DNA of 37,565 bases from Clostridiales bacterium (lineage in GTDB: Bacteria > Bacillota > Clostridia > Lachnospirales > Lachnospiraceae), in the NCBI GenBank assembly GCA_020860365.1, contig JAJBUL010000035.1, positions 1 through 37,565 of the forward strand, written 5' to 3'. Shown one piece after another: positions 1 through 8,729 of the stretch; position 1 is the first letter of the stretch; each line of letters starts with the position of its first letter. The position numbers and the translations under genes were made by a program. A model generated the notes under the pieces. It did no database searches. It worked only from the letters and a program-made list of their open reading frames with translations, and was not told where the DNA came from.

Positions 1-606
1 CCCCTGTACTGCCAGAATTCCCTGTCCGGCAGCGGGAATCATCTCTTCGGTCGTAAAATACCGGCTGACACGCTGTAAAAGCCCCAGCCGCTTCAGCCCT
101 GCCGCCGCCAGAATCGTCGCACAGTATTCGCCGCTGTCCAGCTTTTTCAATCGGGTCTGCACATTTCCGCGAATCGGCGCGAATGTGGCCTGCGGGTATA
201 GCTGCGCAAACTGCAGCATCCTGCGTCTGGAGGAACAGCCGACCGGCTTTGAAAAATCCAGTTCATCCGCTCCTTCCGGGAGAATCAATGCGTCGCGCAC
301 ATCCTCCCGCGCGGAATACGCGATCAGCGGAAGCGCCTCAGGCAGCTCCATCGGGACATCCTTGAGGCTATGGACAGACAGATCCGAGCGGCCATCCAGC
401 AAAGCCGCATCCAGTTCCTTTACAAAAAGTCCTTTTCCTCCGATTTTTTCCAGCGGCTGATTTAATACCTTATCGCCAGTGGTCTTCATCGTAAGGATCT
501 CCACGGACAGCTCCGGATGCGCCTGCTGTATATACTGCCGCACCATCTCCGACTGAATCACAGCCAGCTGGCTTTCCCGGCTGCCAATCACAATTTTTCT
601 GGTCAT
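1..606 (-). CDS. hemC: Porphobilinogen deaminase (hydroxymethylbilane synthase), C-terminus cut by window edge
   Basis: Minus-strand translation from ATG at 606: MTRKIVIGSRESQLAVIQSEMV...LTMKTTGDKVLNQPLEKIGGKGLFVKELDAALLDGRSDLSVHSLKDVP, typical HemC motifs; open to position 1. Confidence 0.95.
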   Translation of the reverse strand, partial: MTRKIVIGSRESQLAVIQSEMVRQYIQQAHPELSVEILTMKTTGDKVLNQPLEKIGGKGLFVKELDAALLDGRSDLSVHSLKDVPMELPEALPLIAYSAREDVRDALILPEGADELDFSKPVGCSSRRRMLQFAQLYPQATFAPIRGNVQTRLKKLDSGEYCATILAAAGLKRLGLLQRVSRYFTTEEMIPAAGQGILAVQG

Positions 607-1853
607 TCTGTCTTTATATTCCTTTCCACGTCATACATTTTCTCAAGCCCTTCAATGCATTCCCGAAACGCCGCCTCACTTACGCAGTCCCGCAGCCCGA
701 ACAGCAGCTTATTCATTGTGCGCTCTGCCGCCCCTTCAATCTCCTCATTCAGTTTTTCTTTTTCCTGCTCCTCCAGGGGAAGACTGCGCACCGTTTTTGT
801 CAGGCGTTTTTCCAGATCAACTGCCGTCTGCGTCTTGATCGACTGAATTTTCGGAATCATGTCCACGCACTCGTACCAGTCAAAAAATTCTTCCATCTGC
901 TTCGCAAAACAGGCTTCCGCATCGGCAATCGCCCGTTGTTGTTCCTCGCTCACTGCTCCTTCGCGGAAACAGTCAATGTCATAGAGACGCACACCGTCCA
1001 GTTCGGCTACGCCGGGTTCAATGTCCCGCGGCACCGCCAGGTCGATCAAAACAACCGGCTTTTTCCGATATTCCGCAACCAGCTCTCTGGTCAGCGTATA
1101 ATTCGGGCTGACAGTCGCACTCAGTACGTAGTCACATTCGCCAAACAGTTCCATCCGCCGCCCGTAATCAATCCGTGAGCAGTTCGGCGGAATCTCCACC
1201 ACGCCGCTGCGGTACTGGCGAACCGTCACCGTGACAAATGCTCCCTGTTTTTGCAGCTGTGTCGCGGCCAGCTTTCCCATCACGCCATTGCCAATCACCA
1301 TGCATGTTTTCCCGTCAAAAATGTACCCCTCTTCTTTCAGTGTTCGAATCGCGGTATGAACCGCAGACTGGTCGGTAGAAGATAACTCCCCGCTGGTCTT
1401 CACCTTCTTCGCAGATGTAACCGCCATCCGGAAAAGCGTCTCCAGCACATGATCCGCCGCGTAATGTTCTCTGGCAAACGCCAGCGCATCCTTCACCTGT
1501 GTCACGATCTGATCGTCCCCCAGAATCCGAGACTCCAGACCCGCCGCAAGGCGGAACAGATGATGCACCGCCTCCCGCTCCTGCCGGAAGCGGAAAAATG
1601 ACCGATAGTCCAGCGTTTCCGGAATGTCTCTGATTTCACAGAGCAGCCCGTACAAATCACTCTCAAAATCCTCTCCGGTACTTAAGTAAAGCTCCATCCG
1701 ATTACAGGTTGAAATCATAACACAGCCGTTAACGCCTTTTACCTGTTTCAGACGTTCCAGGGCCTCTGCCATACTTTTTTTCGTAAAAGAAAAAACAGTC
1801 CGTATATCAATCGGGGCGTTTTCATGGTCAATCCCCGCCATCCGTATTCCCAC
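603..1853 (-). CDS. hemA: Glutamyl-tRNA reductase
   Basis: MISTCNRMELY catalytic Cys motif, LESRILGDDQIVTQVKDA, VIGNGVMGKLAA nucleotide-binding region. Confidence 0.93.
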   Translation of the reverse strand: MGIRMAGIDHENAPIDIRTVFSFTKKSMAEALERLKQVKGVNGCVMISTCNRMELYLSTGEDFESDLYGLLCEIRDIPETLDYRSFFRFRQEREAVHHLFRLAAGLESRILGDDQIVTQVKDALAFAREHYAADHVLETLFRMAVTSAKKVKTSGELSSTDQSAVHTAIRTLKEEGYIFDGKTCMVIGNGVMGKLAATQLQKQGAFVTVTVRQYRSGVVEIPPNCSRIDYGRRMELFGECDYVLSATVSPNYTLTRELVAEYRKKPVVLIDLAVPRDIEPGVAELDGVRLYDIDCFREGAVSEEQQRAIADAEACFAKQMEEFFDWYECVDMIPKIQSIKTQTAVDLEKRLTKTVRSLPLEEQEKEKLNEEIEGAAERTMNKLLFGLRDCVSEAAFRECIEGLEKMYDVERNIKTE

Positions 1854-1866
1854 AGTATTCCTCCCG

Positions 1867-2715
1867 CTATCCAGTCAAGCAACTCACATCGTTCCTCACG
1901 ATATATGCAAATCTTAACACTGGCATCTCTGCCGCATCCATCGCGTCCCGCACATGATCCAGAAACATCTCCCGAACCCCGGCATATTCGCCGAGTCCCT
2001 TCAAAACACACCTTACCTCAAACCCGGCGCTCTCAAAACGGCTTTTCCATGAATCCGCGTCAGAACCGGCCAGATCATTTTCCGCATGATCGCCAGCAAC
2101 AATCATAAACGGCGCCAGAACGACCTCTCTGAACTGTTGCTCCTGTACGCGCCGCATCAGCGAATCCAGTGCCGGATAGGCTTCCACCGTCCCCATAAAA
2201 ATATTGGAATAACCCATGTCCTTAAACTGGTAATCCAGCGCCGCGTAAATAGAGTTCGCGTAGTGCTCCGTCCCGTGCCCCATCAAGACCAGTGCTTCGT
2301 CTTCTGCAATTCGCAGTTCCTGCGCAATCACACGCACAATGCGCACATTGTCCTCCTGTGTGGTCAAAAGCGGTTTCCCCACCGAAATACGGGAAAACAG
2401 ATGCCCGCATTTTCTTACACTCTCCAGCATCTGATCATTCTCAATTCCATTAATTACATGCGTCGGCTGAACAACGACATCCGCCATCCCATCTGCCGCC
2501 ATCTGTATCAAAGCTTCCTCTACATCCGGGATATCGATCCCGTCACGCATTTTAATTTTCCTGCGGATCATTCCACTCGTCCAGGCTCGGTATACCCTCC
2601 AGGTGGGATACTCCTGTCTCATGCTAGCCTCAATCTGGTCAATGGTCTTTTTTCTGGTCTCCTCATAGCTTGTCCCAAAGCTGACGACCAGAATTCCTTT
2701 CCCGCTCTTACTCAT
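1867..2715 (-). CDS. cbiK: Anaerobic sirohydrochlorin cobaltochelatase CbiK family
   Basis: ILVVSFGTSYEETRKKTID N-terminus, LVLMGHGTEHYAN and APFMIVAGDHAENDLAG metal-site motifs. Confidence 0.92.
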   Translation of the reverse strand: MSKSGKGILVVSFGTSYEETRKKTIDQIEASMRQEYPTWRVYRAWTSGMIRRKIKMRDGIDIPDVEEALIQMAADGMADVVVQPTHVINGIENDQMLESVRKCGHLFSRISVGKPLLTTQEDNVRIVRVIAQELRIAEDEALVLMGHGTEHYANSIYAALDYQFKDMGYSNIFMGTVEAYPALDSLMRRVQEQQFREVVLAPFMIVAGDHAENDLAGSDADSWKSRFESAGFEVRCVLKGLGEYAGVREMFLDHVRDAMDAAEMPVLRFAYIVRNDVSCLTG

Positions 2716-2815
2716 TTCAACAATTCCTTTCCGCGATATATCTGGAGCAGTCCTTTCCCTTTTTAATTATCTCATTTAAACAAGAGAAAAGCCCCATAGC
2801 GGAGCGGGGATGAGC

Positions 2816-2859
2816 TAGAAAAAGGCTGCGATATAATTGGAAAAATTATATCACAGCCC
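2816..2859 (-). terminator. Intrinsic terminator after the nitrogenase-like operon
   Basis: Arms 2824-2838 and 2844-2858 (ggctgcgatataatt/aattatatcacagcc, 15 bp with one wobble); minus-strand reading ends in a T5 run (2819-2823). Confidence 0.85.
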
Positions 2860-2893
2860 TTCTTGAGTGTCCAGATTTATATTTGTTATCTGT

Positions 2894-4273
2894 TTAAATC
2901 CGTTTAAACGAAAAATCCTTCTCTTCGCGTAACCGGAGCATTTCCTTTCCCTTCGTCATATAATCTTCCGCAAATGTGATGGCTCCCGTTATTCCAGACC
3001 AGGACTTCCCGTATATTGCCTGACGGTAAACCGGCCAAGAGGAGGGCAGCAGCACTGCCTGGCTCTGGATAGCCGCATCAGCTTCGAGCGAGCTTCCCAA
3101 AACAATATCCGCGGACGAAGATCGAAGAACGCGCGCGATCTCCTGTGCGTCGCTTGTATACACCGTGTTTTTTGATAAAAGACCCGTGCTTTCCGTCGAA
3201 TTTGCTGATACCGCGGACAACGGCAGACCTTCATAAGTGTCTGCGTTACGCGGAACATCCGTTATCACTGCCGCTGTGATTCTGGCCTGAAAATAGTTTG
3301 AGAGGAACCCCGCGTATTGCTTTACCTGACGTTCCTCTCCGACCAGTGCGAAACGATGGTTGGCATGCTCGGCGTAAAAGGCTTCCCGGATACATGCAAA
3401 ACAGGCTTCAAAGCTTTCCCGTTCCCGCTTTAAAAAAGGATGAATTGTTTCTTCTGGAAGGGAAAGAACCCCGGCGACCTGACGCACAAACGTCTCAACC
3501 TCCTCCATCCCGGTTGGCACGGTATCATATGTCTGGTAAGGTATCTGATATAACTCCTCCAGTTTTCTGGCCGCCTTTACTCCCCAGTGGGAAAACACCA
3601 GTGTCAGATCTGCCTTTGACGCTGCGGCAAGCTCTTTTACGCCCTCCGGCGAGAGAAAAAACGTATTTGCCTGAATGCCTGCTCCAGTGAGAATTCTGCG
3701 CAGCTCCAGCAATTCACCTCGAAAATACAAATCCTGCTGCGGCAGGATGCCCAAGATATTTACCAGAGGTTTCCTCTTATCTCCCGAAAAAGCCGGCTTT
3801 GGAAGAATCTCCTGGATATCCGGCAGTTTCGAAAACAGATCCGCCATCACAGTCTCATATCCATAATGGCTGTCGCCGTGAAATCCTGCCAGCAATGAAT
3901 GGATCACTGGCTCTCCCTGCTCCTGGGCCTCCCGTGTCATAGCTTCTATGTCATCACCTACCATTGCTGATTCGCAGCTATTCAAAACAACATAAAGCTC
4001 CCCGTTGAATACTTTCAGAGAATTCTTAATCTGTTCCCGCAGCCGGGAGGCTCCGCCAAAAATCACATGGCGCTCCTGAACGGCACTTCCGGGAATCGCA
4101 CAGCCTGCAATCTGCGCGTTTCCAAATCCTCCCGCCCTGGAAGCAAGGGCATCCTGAATCGCACAGCCCGCATTGGAATGTACGATTGGAACGACGCCGC
4201 GGATCGCGGTCAATGTACGCACAGCGCCATGCAGGGCACATCCGTAACGAGGTCTTGCGATTGCCTCAGCCAT
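2894..4273 (-). CDS. Nitrogenase component 1-type oxidoreductase, K/B-like subunit
   Basis: VPIVHSNAGCAIQ, QIAGCAIPGS, HVIFGGASRLREQI, LNSCESAMVGDDIEAM motifs of the NifDK/BchNB/CfbD superfamily; starts 2 nt after the upstream subunit's stop. Confidence 0.88.
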   Translation of the reverse strand: MAEAIARPRYGCALHGAVRTLTAIRGVVPIVHSNAGCAIQDALASRAGGFGNAQIAGCAIPGSAVQERHVIFGGASRLREQIKNSLKVFNGELYVVLNSCESAMVGDDIEAMTREAQEQGEPVIHSLLAGFHGDSHYGYETVMADLFSKLPDIQEILPKPAFSGDKRKPLVNILGILPQQDLYFRGELLELRRILTGAGIQANTFFLSPEGVKELAAASKADLTLVFSHWGVKAARKLEELYQIPYQTYDTVPTGMEEVETFVRQVAGVLSLPEETIHPFLKRERESFEACFACIREAFYAEHANHRFALVGEERQVKQYAGFLSNYFQARITAAVITDVPRNADTYEGLPLSAVSANSTESTGLLSKNTVYTSDAQEIARVLRSSSADIVLGSSLEADAAIQSQAVLLPSSWPVYRQAIYGKSWSGITGAITFAEDYMTKGKEMLRLREEKDFSFKRI

Positions 4274-4274
4274 G

Positions 4275-5705
4275 TTATTTTACCTTCTGTTTTACATACC
4301 AATTCGCGCTCTTGCGCAGCCATGATTTCTTGTATAATTCCGGCGATTCCAGCGACCAGGGCACAGCATCACGGATTCGGTCGATCAACTGGCGAATCCC
4401 TTCATATCCAAGGATAGCGGTATGCGCCATTGATACCGGGATACAGCCTGGTACCTCTCCGGCAAAGGCTACTTCTTCCCCGTAAGAAAGATAGTAATCT
4501 GCTTTCCGCTTCGCAATCACGTTTGCCTTTTCAAACGGCTGCCCATTTGCTACCACGACAGATGTCCCCGGATTCAGAGACGAGAGTTTTTCCAGATAGC
4601 TTCGGCTCTCCATATCCACTGATAAAACGGACAAGCCAACCACCTCTCCTCCAAAATGCTGTATCGTCTCCAGCAAACCAGGGAGCAAAGAGAGCGGCGC
4701 ATCCAGAAAAAATCGCTTCCCGGCAAGCGACACCCCTCCTAATTCACGTTCCAGCATACTTTCCTGTTTTTCCACATACTCCTCAGCTGCAGAAGAACGG
4801 CCATACAATTCCGCGATGTGAAGGATGAATGACCGCACACTTTTCAGTCCAACCGGCGCATTCAAACATAATCCGGGAACCTGAAAACACTCTTCCAATC
4901 CCTCTGAAAGATATTGTCCTTCCTCCGGATTTAGCGCCACGGACGCCAGCGCATTTCCTGCCTGCCGAATCGTCTCTACGGACGCATATCGCGGCAAAAG
5001 GCGAAAAGGAATGCCAAGCTCCCGAAAAATCGAAATAATAGCCGACAGGCTTTCCGGATTTTCTGAAAAGGAAAGCAGATTGACCGGCATTAAATTCGCA
5101 CTGGCACCAGCTCCTGATGCTTTATCTCCATCCACTTTCACCCTGGCCCGTCCGATCACGTATTTCAGCAACACATGGCTGACAATATCATATCCGGTGA
5201 GGGGCGTTTTCGTCTTGAATCCATCTGTATAAACAAAAATCAATTCTGAATCTATTTCCTCTGACATTTCCAGAATCAAAGACTGGACATCGTCATTATT
5301 AATGGCGATTACCGGCGTCCCTACAATGAATATCACCTTTGCGCGAGTCTCCCTGGAAGCGCGAAGACATGCGCTTCGAAGCTTTTCATCGCCTCCCAGA
5401 ATCGTATCGCGCTCGTCCAGATTGGTAGAGTACCAGCGAAAGGGCTGCTCCTCGTGATATCCCAGGCCGGAAGTCGCACAGCCTACAGCTCCATGTACGA
5501 CAACCGCGGCATCCTTTATCGTGCTTAAGATGCGAAGGGCATACAAAATTTCATCCGGTGAAACCTGTGTGAGCGTACGCACCCGCTGGAGAATCTGGGC
5601 GCCACTTGTCTCATCACGCAATCCTTCCAGGGCTCCATTATAGTGACTCAGTGTCTGCAGACGTCTTTCCCGCGTCAATACCTTTCTTTCCTCCATCAGG
5701 CTCAT
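4275..5705 (-). CDS. Nitrogenase component 1-type oxidoreductase, D/N-like subunit
   Basis: VVVHGAVGCATSGLGYHEEQPFRWYSTNLDERDTILGGDEKL, APVGLKSVRSFILHIAELYG, AHTAILGYEGIRQLIDRI. Start at 5705 (MSLMEERK), because the longer track ORF overlaps the upstream nifH-like gene. Confidence 0.87.
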   Translation of the reverse strand: MSLMEERKVLTRERRLQTLSHYNGALEGLRDETSGAQILQRVRTLTQVSPDEILYALRILSTIKDAAVVVHGAVGCATSGLGYHEEQPFRWYSTNLDERDTILGGDEKLRSACLRASRETRAKVIFIVGTPVIAINNDDVQSLILEMSEEIDSELIFVYTDGFKTKTPLTGYDIVSHVLLKYVIGRARVKVDGDKASGAGASANLMPVNLLSFSENPESLSAIISIFRELGIPFRLLPRYASVETIRQAGNALASVALNPEEGQYLSEGLEECFQVPGLCLNAPVGLKSVRSFILHIAELYGRSSAAEEYVEKQESMLERELGGVSLAGKRFFLDAPLSLLPGLLETIQHFGGEVVGLSVLSVDMESRSYLEKLSSLNPGTSVVVANGQPFEKANVIAKRKADYYLSYGEEVAFAGEVPGCIPVSMAHTAILGYEGIRQLIDRIRDAVPWSLESPELYKKSWLRKSANWYVKQKVK

Positions 5706-5706
5706 A

Positions 5707-6582
5707 TCAGATTCCCTCCTGCGCGCCGACAAATCCGCTTTCGAGACTGTATATCCTGTCTCCCCATTCCCTTGCCCAATCTCGAAGTTCCGCGCTGCCA
5801 AGCGGTTTTGGGATCACCAGATCCTCACTTTCAGCGATATCTCGTGCCAGCTTGCGATAGAGCTTTGCGTGTTCAGAATCCGGGTTCGCCTCAATTACCG
5901 TTTTTCCATACAGTTCACTCTGGGAAACCACCAGGGAGCGCGGTATATATCCAACTGTTTTCGTATCCGTTCGTTTTGTAAAATCATCCAGAATCGCCTG
6001 AGAGTACCCTGTGGAGAGTCCATTTCCGATGACTCCTCCAAGCTTTGCGCCGCCGCTGGGCGCATATTTGCTGATCGCCTTGAACAGATTGTTCGCCGCA
6101 TAGATCGCCATAAAATCTGAAGAGCTGACCACATAAGCGCGATCCGTAATCCCGTCGCGGATTGGCACCGCAAACCCGCCGCAGACCACATCGCCGAGTA
6201 CGTCATAAAGGACATAGTCTGGCTTAAACTCCTCAAACAGGCGAAGCTCCTGCAGAAGATTCACCGCCGCGTTAATTCCCCGGCCTGCGCAGCCTACTCC
6301 CGGAACCGGACCGCCCGACTCAATGCAGAGCACTCCTTTGAAGCCGCGGATGGAAATATCATCCAGATGTACCCGGTTTCCCTCCCGCAGGCTGTCAAGC
6401 ACAGTCGGAAGATACGTGTTGCCCCGCAGCGTATTTGTTGAATCACTCTTTGGGTCGCAGCCAATCTGGATTACCTTATAACCCGCCTCCGCCAGAGCTG
6501 CGCTGATATTGGAGGTCGTAGTCGATTTTCCAATACCGCCTTTTCCATAAATCGCAATATGTTTCCCGATTCTCTCAGCCAT
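5707..6582 (-). CDS. NifH/BchL/CfbC-like ATP-dependent Fe-S reductase
   Basis: P-loop YGKGGIGKSTTTSN; GPVPGVGCAGRGI and DVLGDVVCGGFAVPIR carry both [4Fe-4S] ligand cysteines. Confidence 0.95.
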   Translation of the reverse strand: MAERIGKHIAIYGKGGIGKSTTTSNISAALAEAGYKVIQIGCDPKSDSTNTLRGNTYLPTVLDSLREGNRVHLDDISIRGFKGVLCIESGGPVPGVGCAGRGINAAVNLLQELRLFEEFKPDYVLYDVLGDVVCGGFAVPIRDGITDRAYVVSSSDFMAIYAANNLFKAISKYAPSGGAKLGGVIGNGLSTGYSQAILDDFTKRTDTKTVGYIPRSLVVSQSELYGKTVIEANPDSEHAKLYRKLARDIAESEDLVIPKPLGSAELRDWAREWGDRIYSLESGFVGAQEGI

Positions 6583-6631
6583 TTTTCTTTCCTCTTTCTA
6601 TTCCGCTGTACATCTGGTATTATTTTTTATC

Positions 6632-7846
6632 TCAGCCATTCGCCACGATCCGCCCTTTTCTGTCAATCGTGACATGATTTTTCAGGCGGAACAGGTCGTG
6701 CATTACGGTGTCAGATTCTGCCGTAGCATCACGCAATTGCGTCCAGGTGACCCCGTAATTGCGGAAAATATCTGCTGTCCGCTCCTGGACATCCCAATGC
6801 CAGTCCGCCTCCGGTGTACGATGCCCCTCCAGCGCGGAACCCACATTCACATACCATTGGCTTGGCACCGCTATTACTCCAATGCTCGCCAGATAGCTGA
6901 TGCCGGAAAGAAGCGATTCCTTCGTCTCCAGACCTGCCACAAAAGTAGAACGGACATGATATTTCCCGAATACGTCCAGTTCTTCCTTCAGCGCGTTCAG
7001 CCAGTTTTCCCTGCCGCCGCACTGGCTGGATTTGCCCGGGCAATAATATTCAAAAAGCTTTTCATTCCAGACTTCCATATTCGTAGCAATTGTAGAAAAG
7101 CCCGCATCCCTGTATTTTTCAAACACAGAAAAGTCAAGCGGCGCGCCTACGCAGGCGGTTCCGTTGAAGTGTTCCAATCCGGTATAATCCGCGATTGCCT
7201 CCGCCACATCGATATAATACTCTACCTCACGCCGTTCCGGGACAAAACCACCGCTCACCGTCAGCTTGTCAAACCCTTCCTCAAACGCTGTCGCCACGGT
7301 CTCTCCGATCTGTTTTGGCGTCTTCCAGGAAATCCCCTGGCACTCCGCATAGATTGACTTTGTTGCATTAATGTTGCAAAACAGACAATCGAGTCCTTTG
7401 TCCTTCAGGGCGCATTCATTGCTATATGCGATAAAAATTACGCCATAGCCATTGTCCTGGGCAATGGTGCGCATATCCGTGCCATCACTGGTCTTTTTCG
7501 CATAATAGCCAGATCGCGATTTAAAATTAACGTTTTCAAATACCGGTTCCCGCCTGCCTATACGATAAATATTATACTGGCCATCCTCATAAACCAGGGA
7601 ATAATGGCTGTCACGAAACCAGCGGATACGCACCTGATAACCGCCTTCTGGAGTCAGAAAGCAGGCGGGAAACTCAATTCCCCTGTGCGCTTCCTTATCC
7701 TGAGAAAACATTGCGTTGACGCCCTCCACATATCGATTTCCAAGATCCAGATGAGAAAAAATATAGGGATCAAAATTCAGCCCCTCCACCAGGATCTCAT
7801 TTTTCAGTCTGATTTCATTGTATAGTGTCTGATAATCTGCGCTCAT
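6632..7846 (-). CDS. Radical SAM protein associated with nitrogenase-like genes
   Basis: YSNECALKDKGLDCLFCNIN (CX8CX2C) and KLTVSGGFVPERREVEYY-type radical SAM fold motifs; RBS GGGAGG before ATG at 7846. Confidence 0.8.
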   Translation of the reverse strand: MSADYQTLYNEIRLKNEILVEGLNFDPYIFSHLDLGNRYVEGVNAMFSQDKEAHRGIEFPACFLTPEGGYQVRIRWFRDSHYSLVYEDGQYNIYRIGRREPVFENVNFKSRSGYYAKKTSDGTDMRTIAQDNGYGVIFIAYSNECALKDKGLDCLFCNINATKSIYAECQGISWKTPKQIGETVATAFEEGFDKLTVSGGFVPERREVEYYIDVAEAIADYTGLEHFNGTACVGAPLDFSVFEKYRDAGFSTIATNMEVWNEKLFEYYCPGKSSQCGGRENWLNALKEELDVFGKYHVRSTFVAGLETKESLLSGISYLASIGVIAVPSQWYVNVGSALEGHRTPEADWHWDVQERTADIFRNYGVTWTQLRDATAESDTVMHDLFRLKNHVTIDRKGRIVANG

Positions 7847-7943
7847 CTTTTCCTCCCACAATTATATAAATATTCGTATCTATTCGAAACAGCAGGCCAC
7901 AGACCGCCTTTTCTTTCGATGCTTTTCTGAACTGTTGCAAATA

Positions 7944-8729
7944 TTACTTCTCAGCTATCCCATATTTCTTCAGTACTGTATTTCCGATCAGCCGCATCAC
8001 CCGGTCGGACAGGTAGCCCAAAAGTCCCAGGGTAATGATTCCGACAAAGATCCAGTCGATGCGGAAATACAGGCGGGATGTATAAATCATATAGCCCAGT
8101 CCGGATTTCGCCGCGAGCATTTCTGCCGTCACAATTGATGTGAAAGCACTGCCAAGACCCAGGCGCGCCCCGGTAAAAATATAAGGAACTACCGATGGAA
8201 GCACAATAGAGTATAAAATCTGCCATTCACTCGCTCCCAGCGTCCGTGCCGCCTGCAGCTTGGTTTCATCAATGCTCTGGACGCCGGAGAGCGTGTTTAC
8301 AAGCACGATAAACCATGTACTGTAGGCGATCAGAATAATCTTTGATATCTCTCCCACGCCAAACCACATCAGGAACAGGGTCAGAAACGCGATTGCCGGA
8401 ACAAAGCGGAAAAAATTCACGAAAGGCTCCACGATCTCCCGCAGGATATGCACCCTCCCAATGAGAATGCCAAGCGGAACCGCAAACAGAAATCCAAGGA
8501 TCCATCCGACAAACACCCGCCAGGAACTAATACATACATATTCAAACAGCTTCCCATTCGCGATGACTTCCCATCCTCCGGTAATCGTCTGCCAGGGATT
8601 TGGAAAAAAATTCTCAATATAGAAAGAAGACGCAAATGTCCAAATCAGCAGAAAAAGAATCCAGGTCACGATACCAGACTGAATCAGGCGGCGCAGCAGA
8701 CGATACAGGAATTGCCCAATCCGTTTCAT
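7944..8729 (-). CDS. ABC transporter permease, SsuC/TauC type
   Basis: Hydrophobic TM segments; EAA-type loop LQAARTLGASEWQILYSIVLPSVVPYIFTGARLGLGSAF. Confidence 0.92.
   Translation of the reverse strand: MKRIGQFLYRLLRRLIQSGIVTWILFLLIWTFASSFYIENFFPNPWQTITGGWEVIANGKLFEYVCISSWRVFVGWILGFLFAVPLGILIGRVHILREIVEPFVNFFRFVPAIAFLTLFLMWFGVGEISKIILIAYSTWFIVLVNTLSGVQSIDETKLQAARTLGASEWQILYSIVLPSVVPYIFTGARLGLGSAFTSIVTAEMLAAKSGLGYMIYTSRLYFRIDWIFVGIITLGLLGYLSDRVMRLIGNTVLKKYGIAEK

Noticed and set aside
2086-2766. 226-aa plus-strand ORF and many other long plus-strand ORFs (e.g. 6674-7357, 9549-10193, 16055-17179, 21388-22263)
   Set aside because: Antisense shadows of confidently identified minus-strand genes; translations are low-complexity and rich in His/Arg/Cys with no family motifs.
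2894-6582. True molybdenum nitrogenase (nifHDK)
   Set aside because: The D-like subunit lacks two of three P-cluster-type cysteines and the FeMo-co Cys segment, and no nifENB genes are present in the operon.
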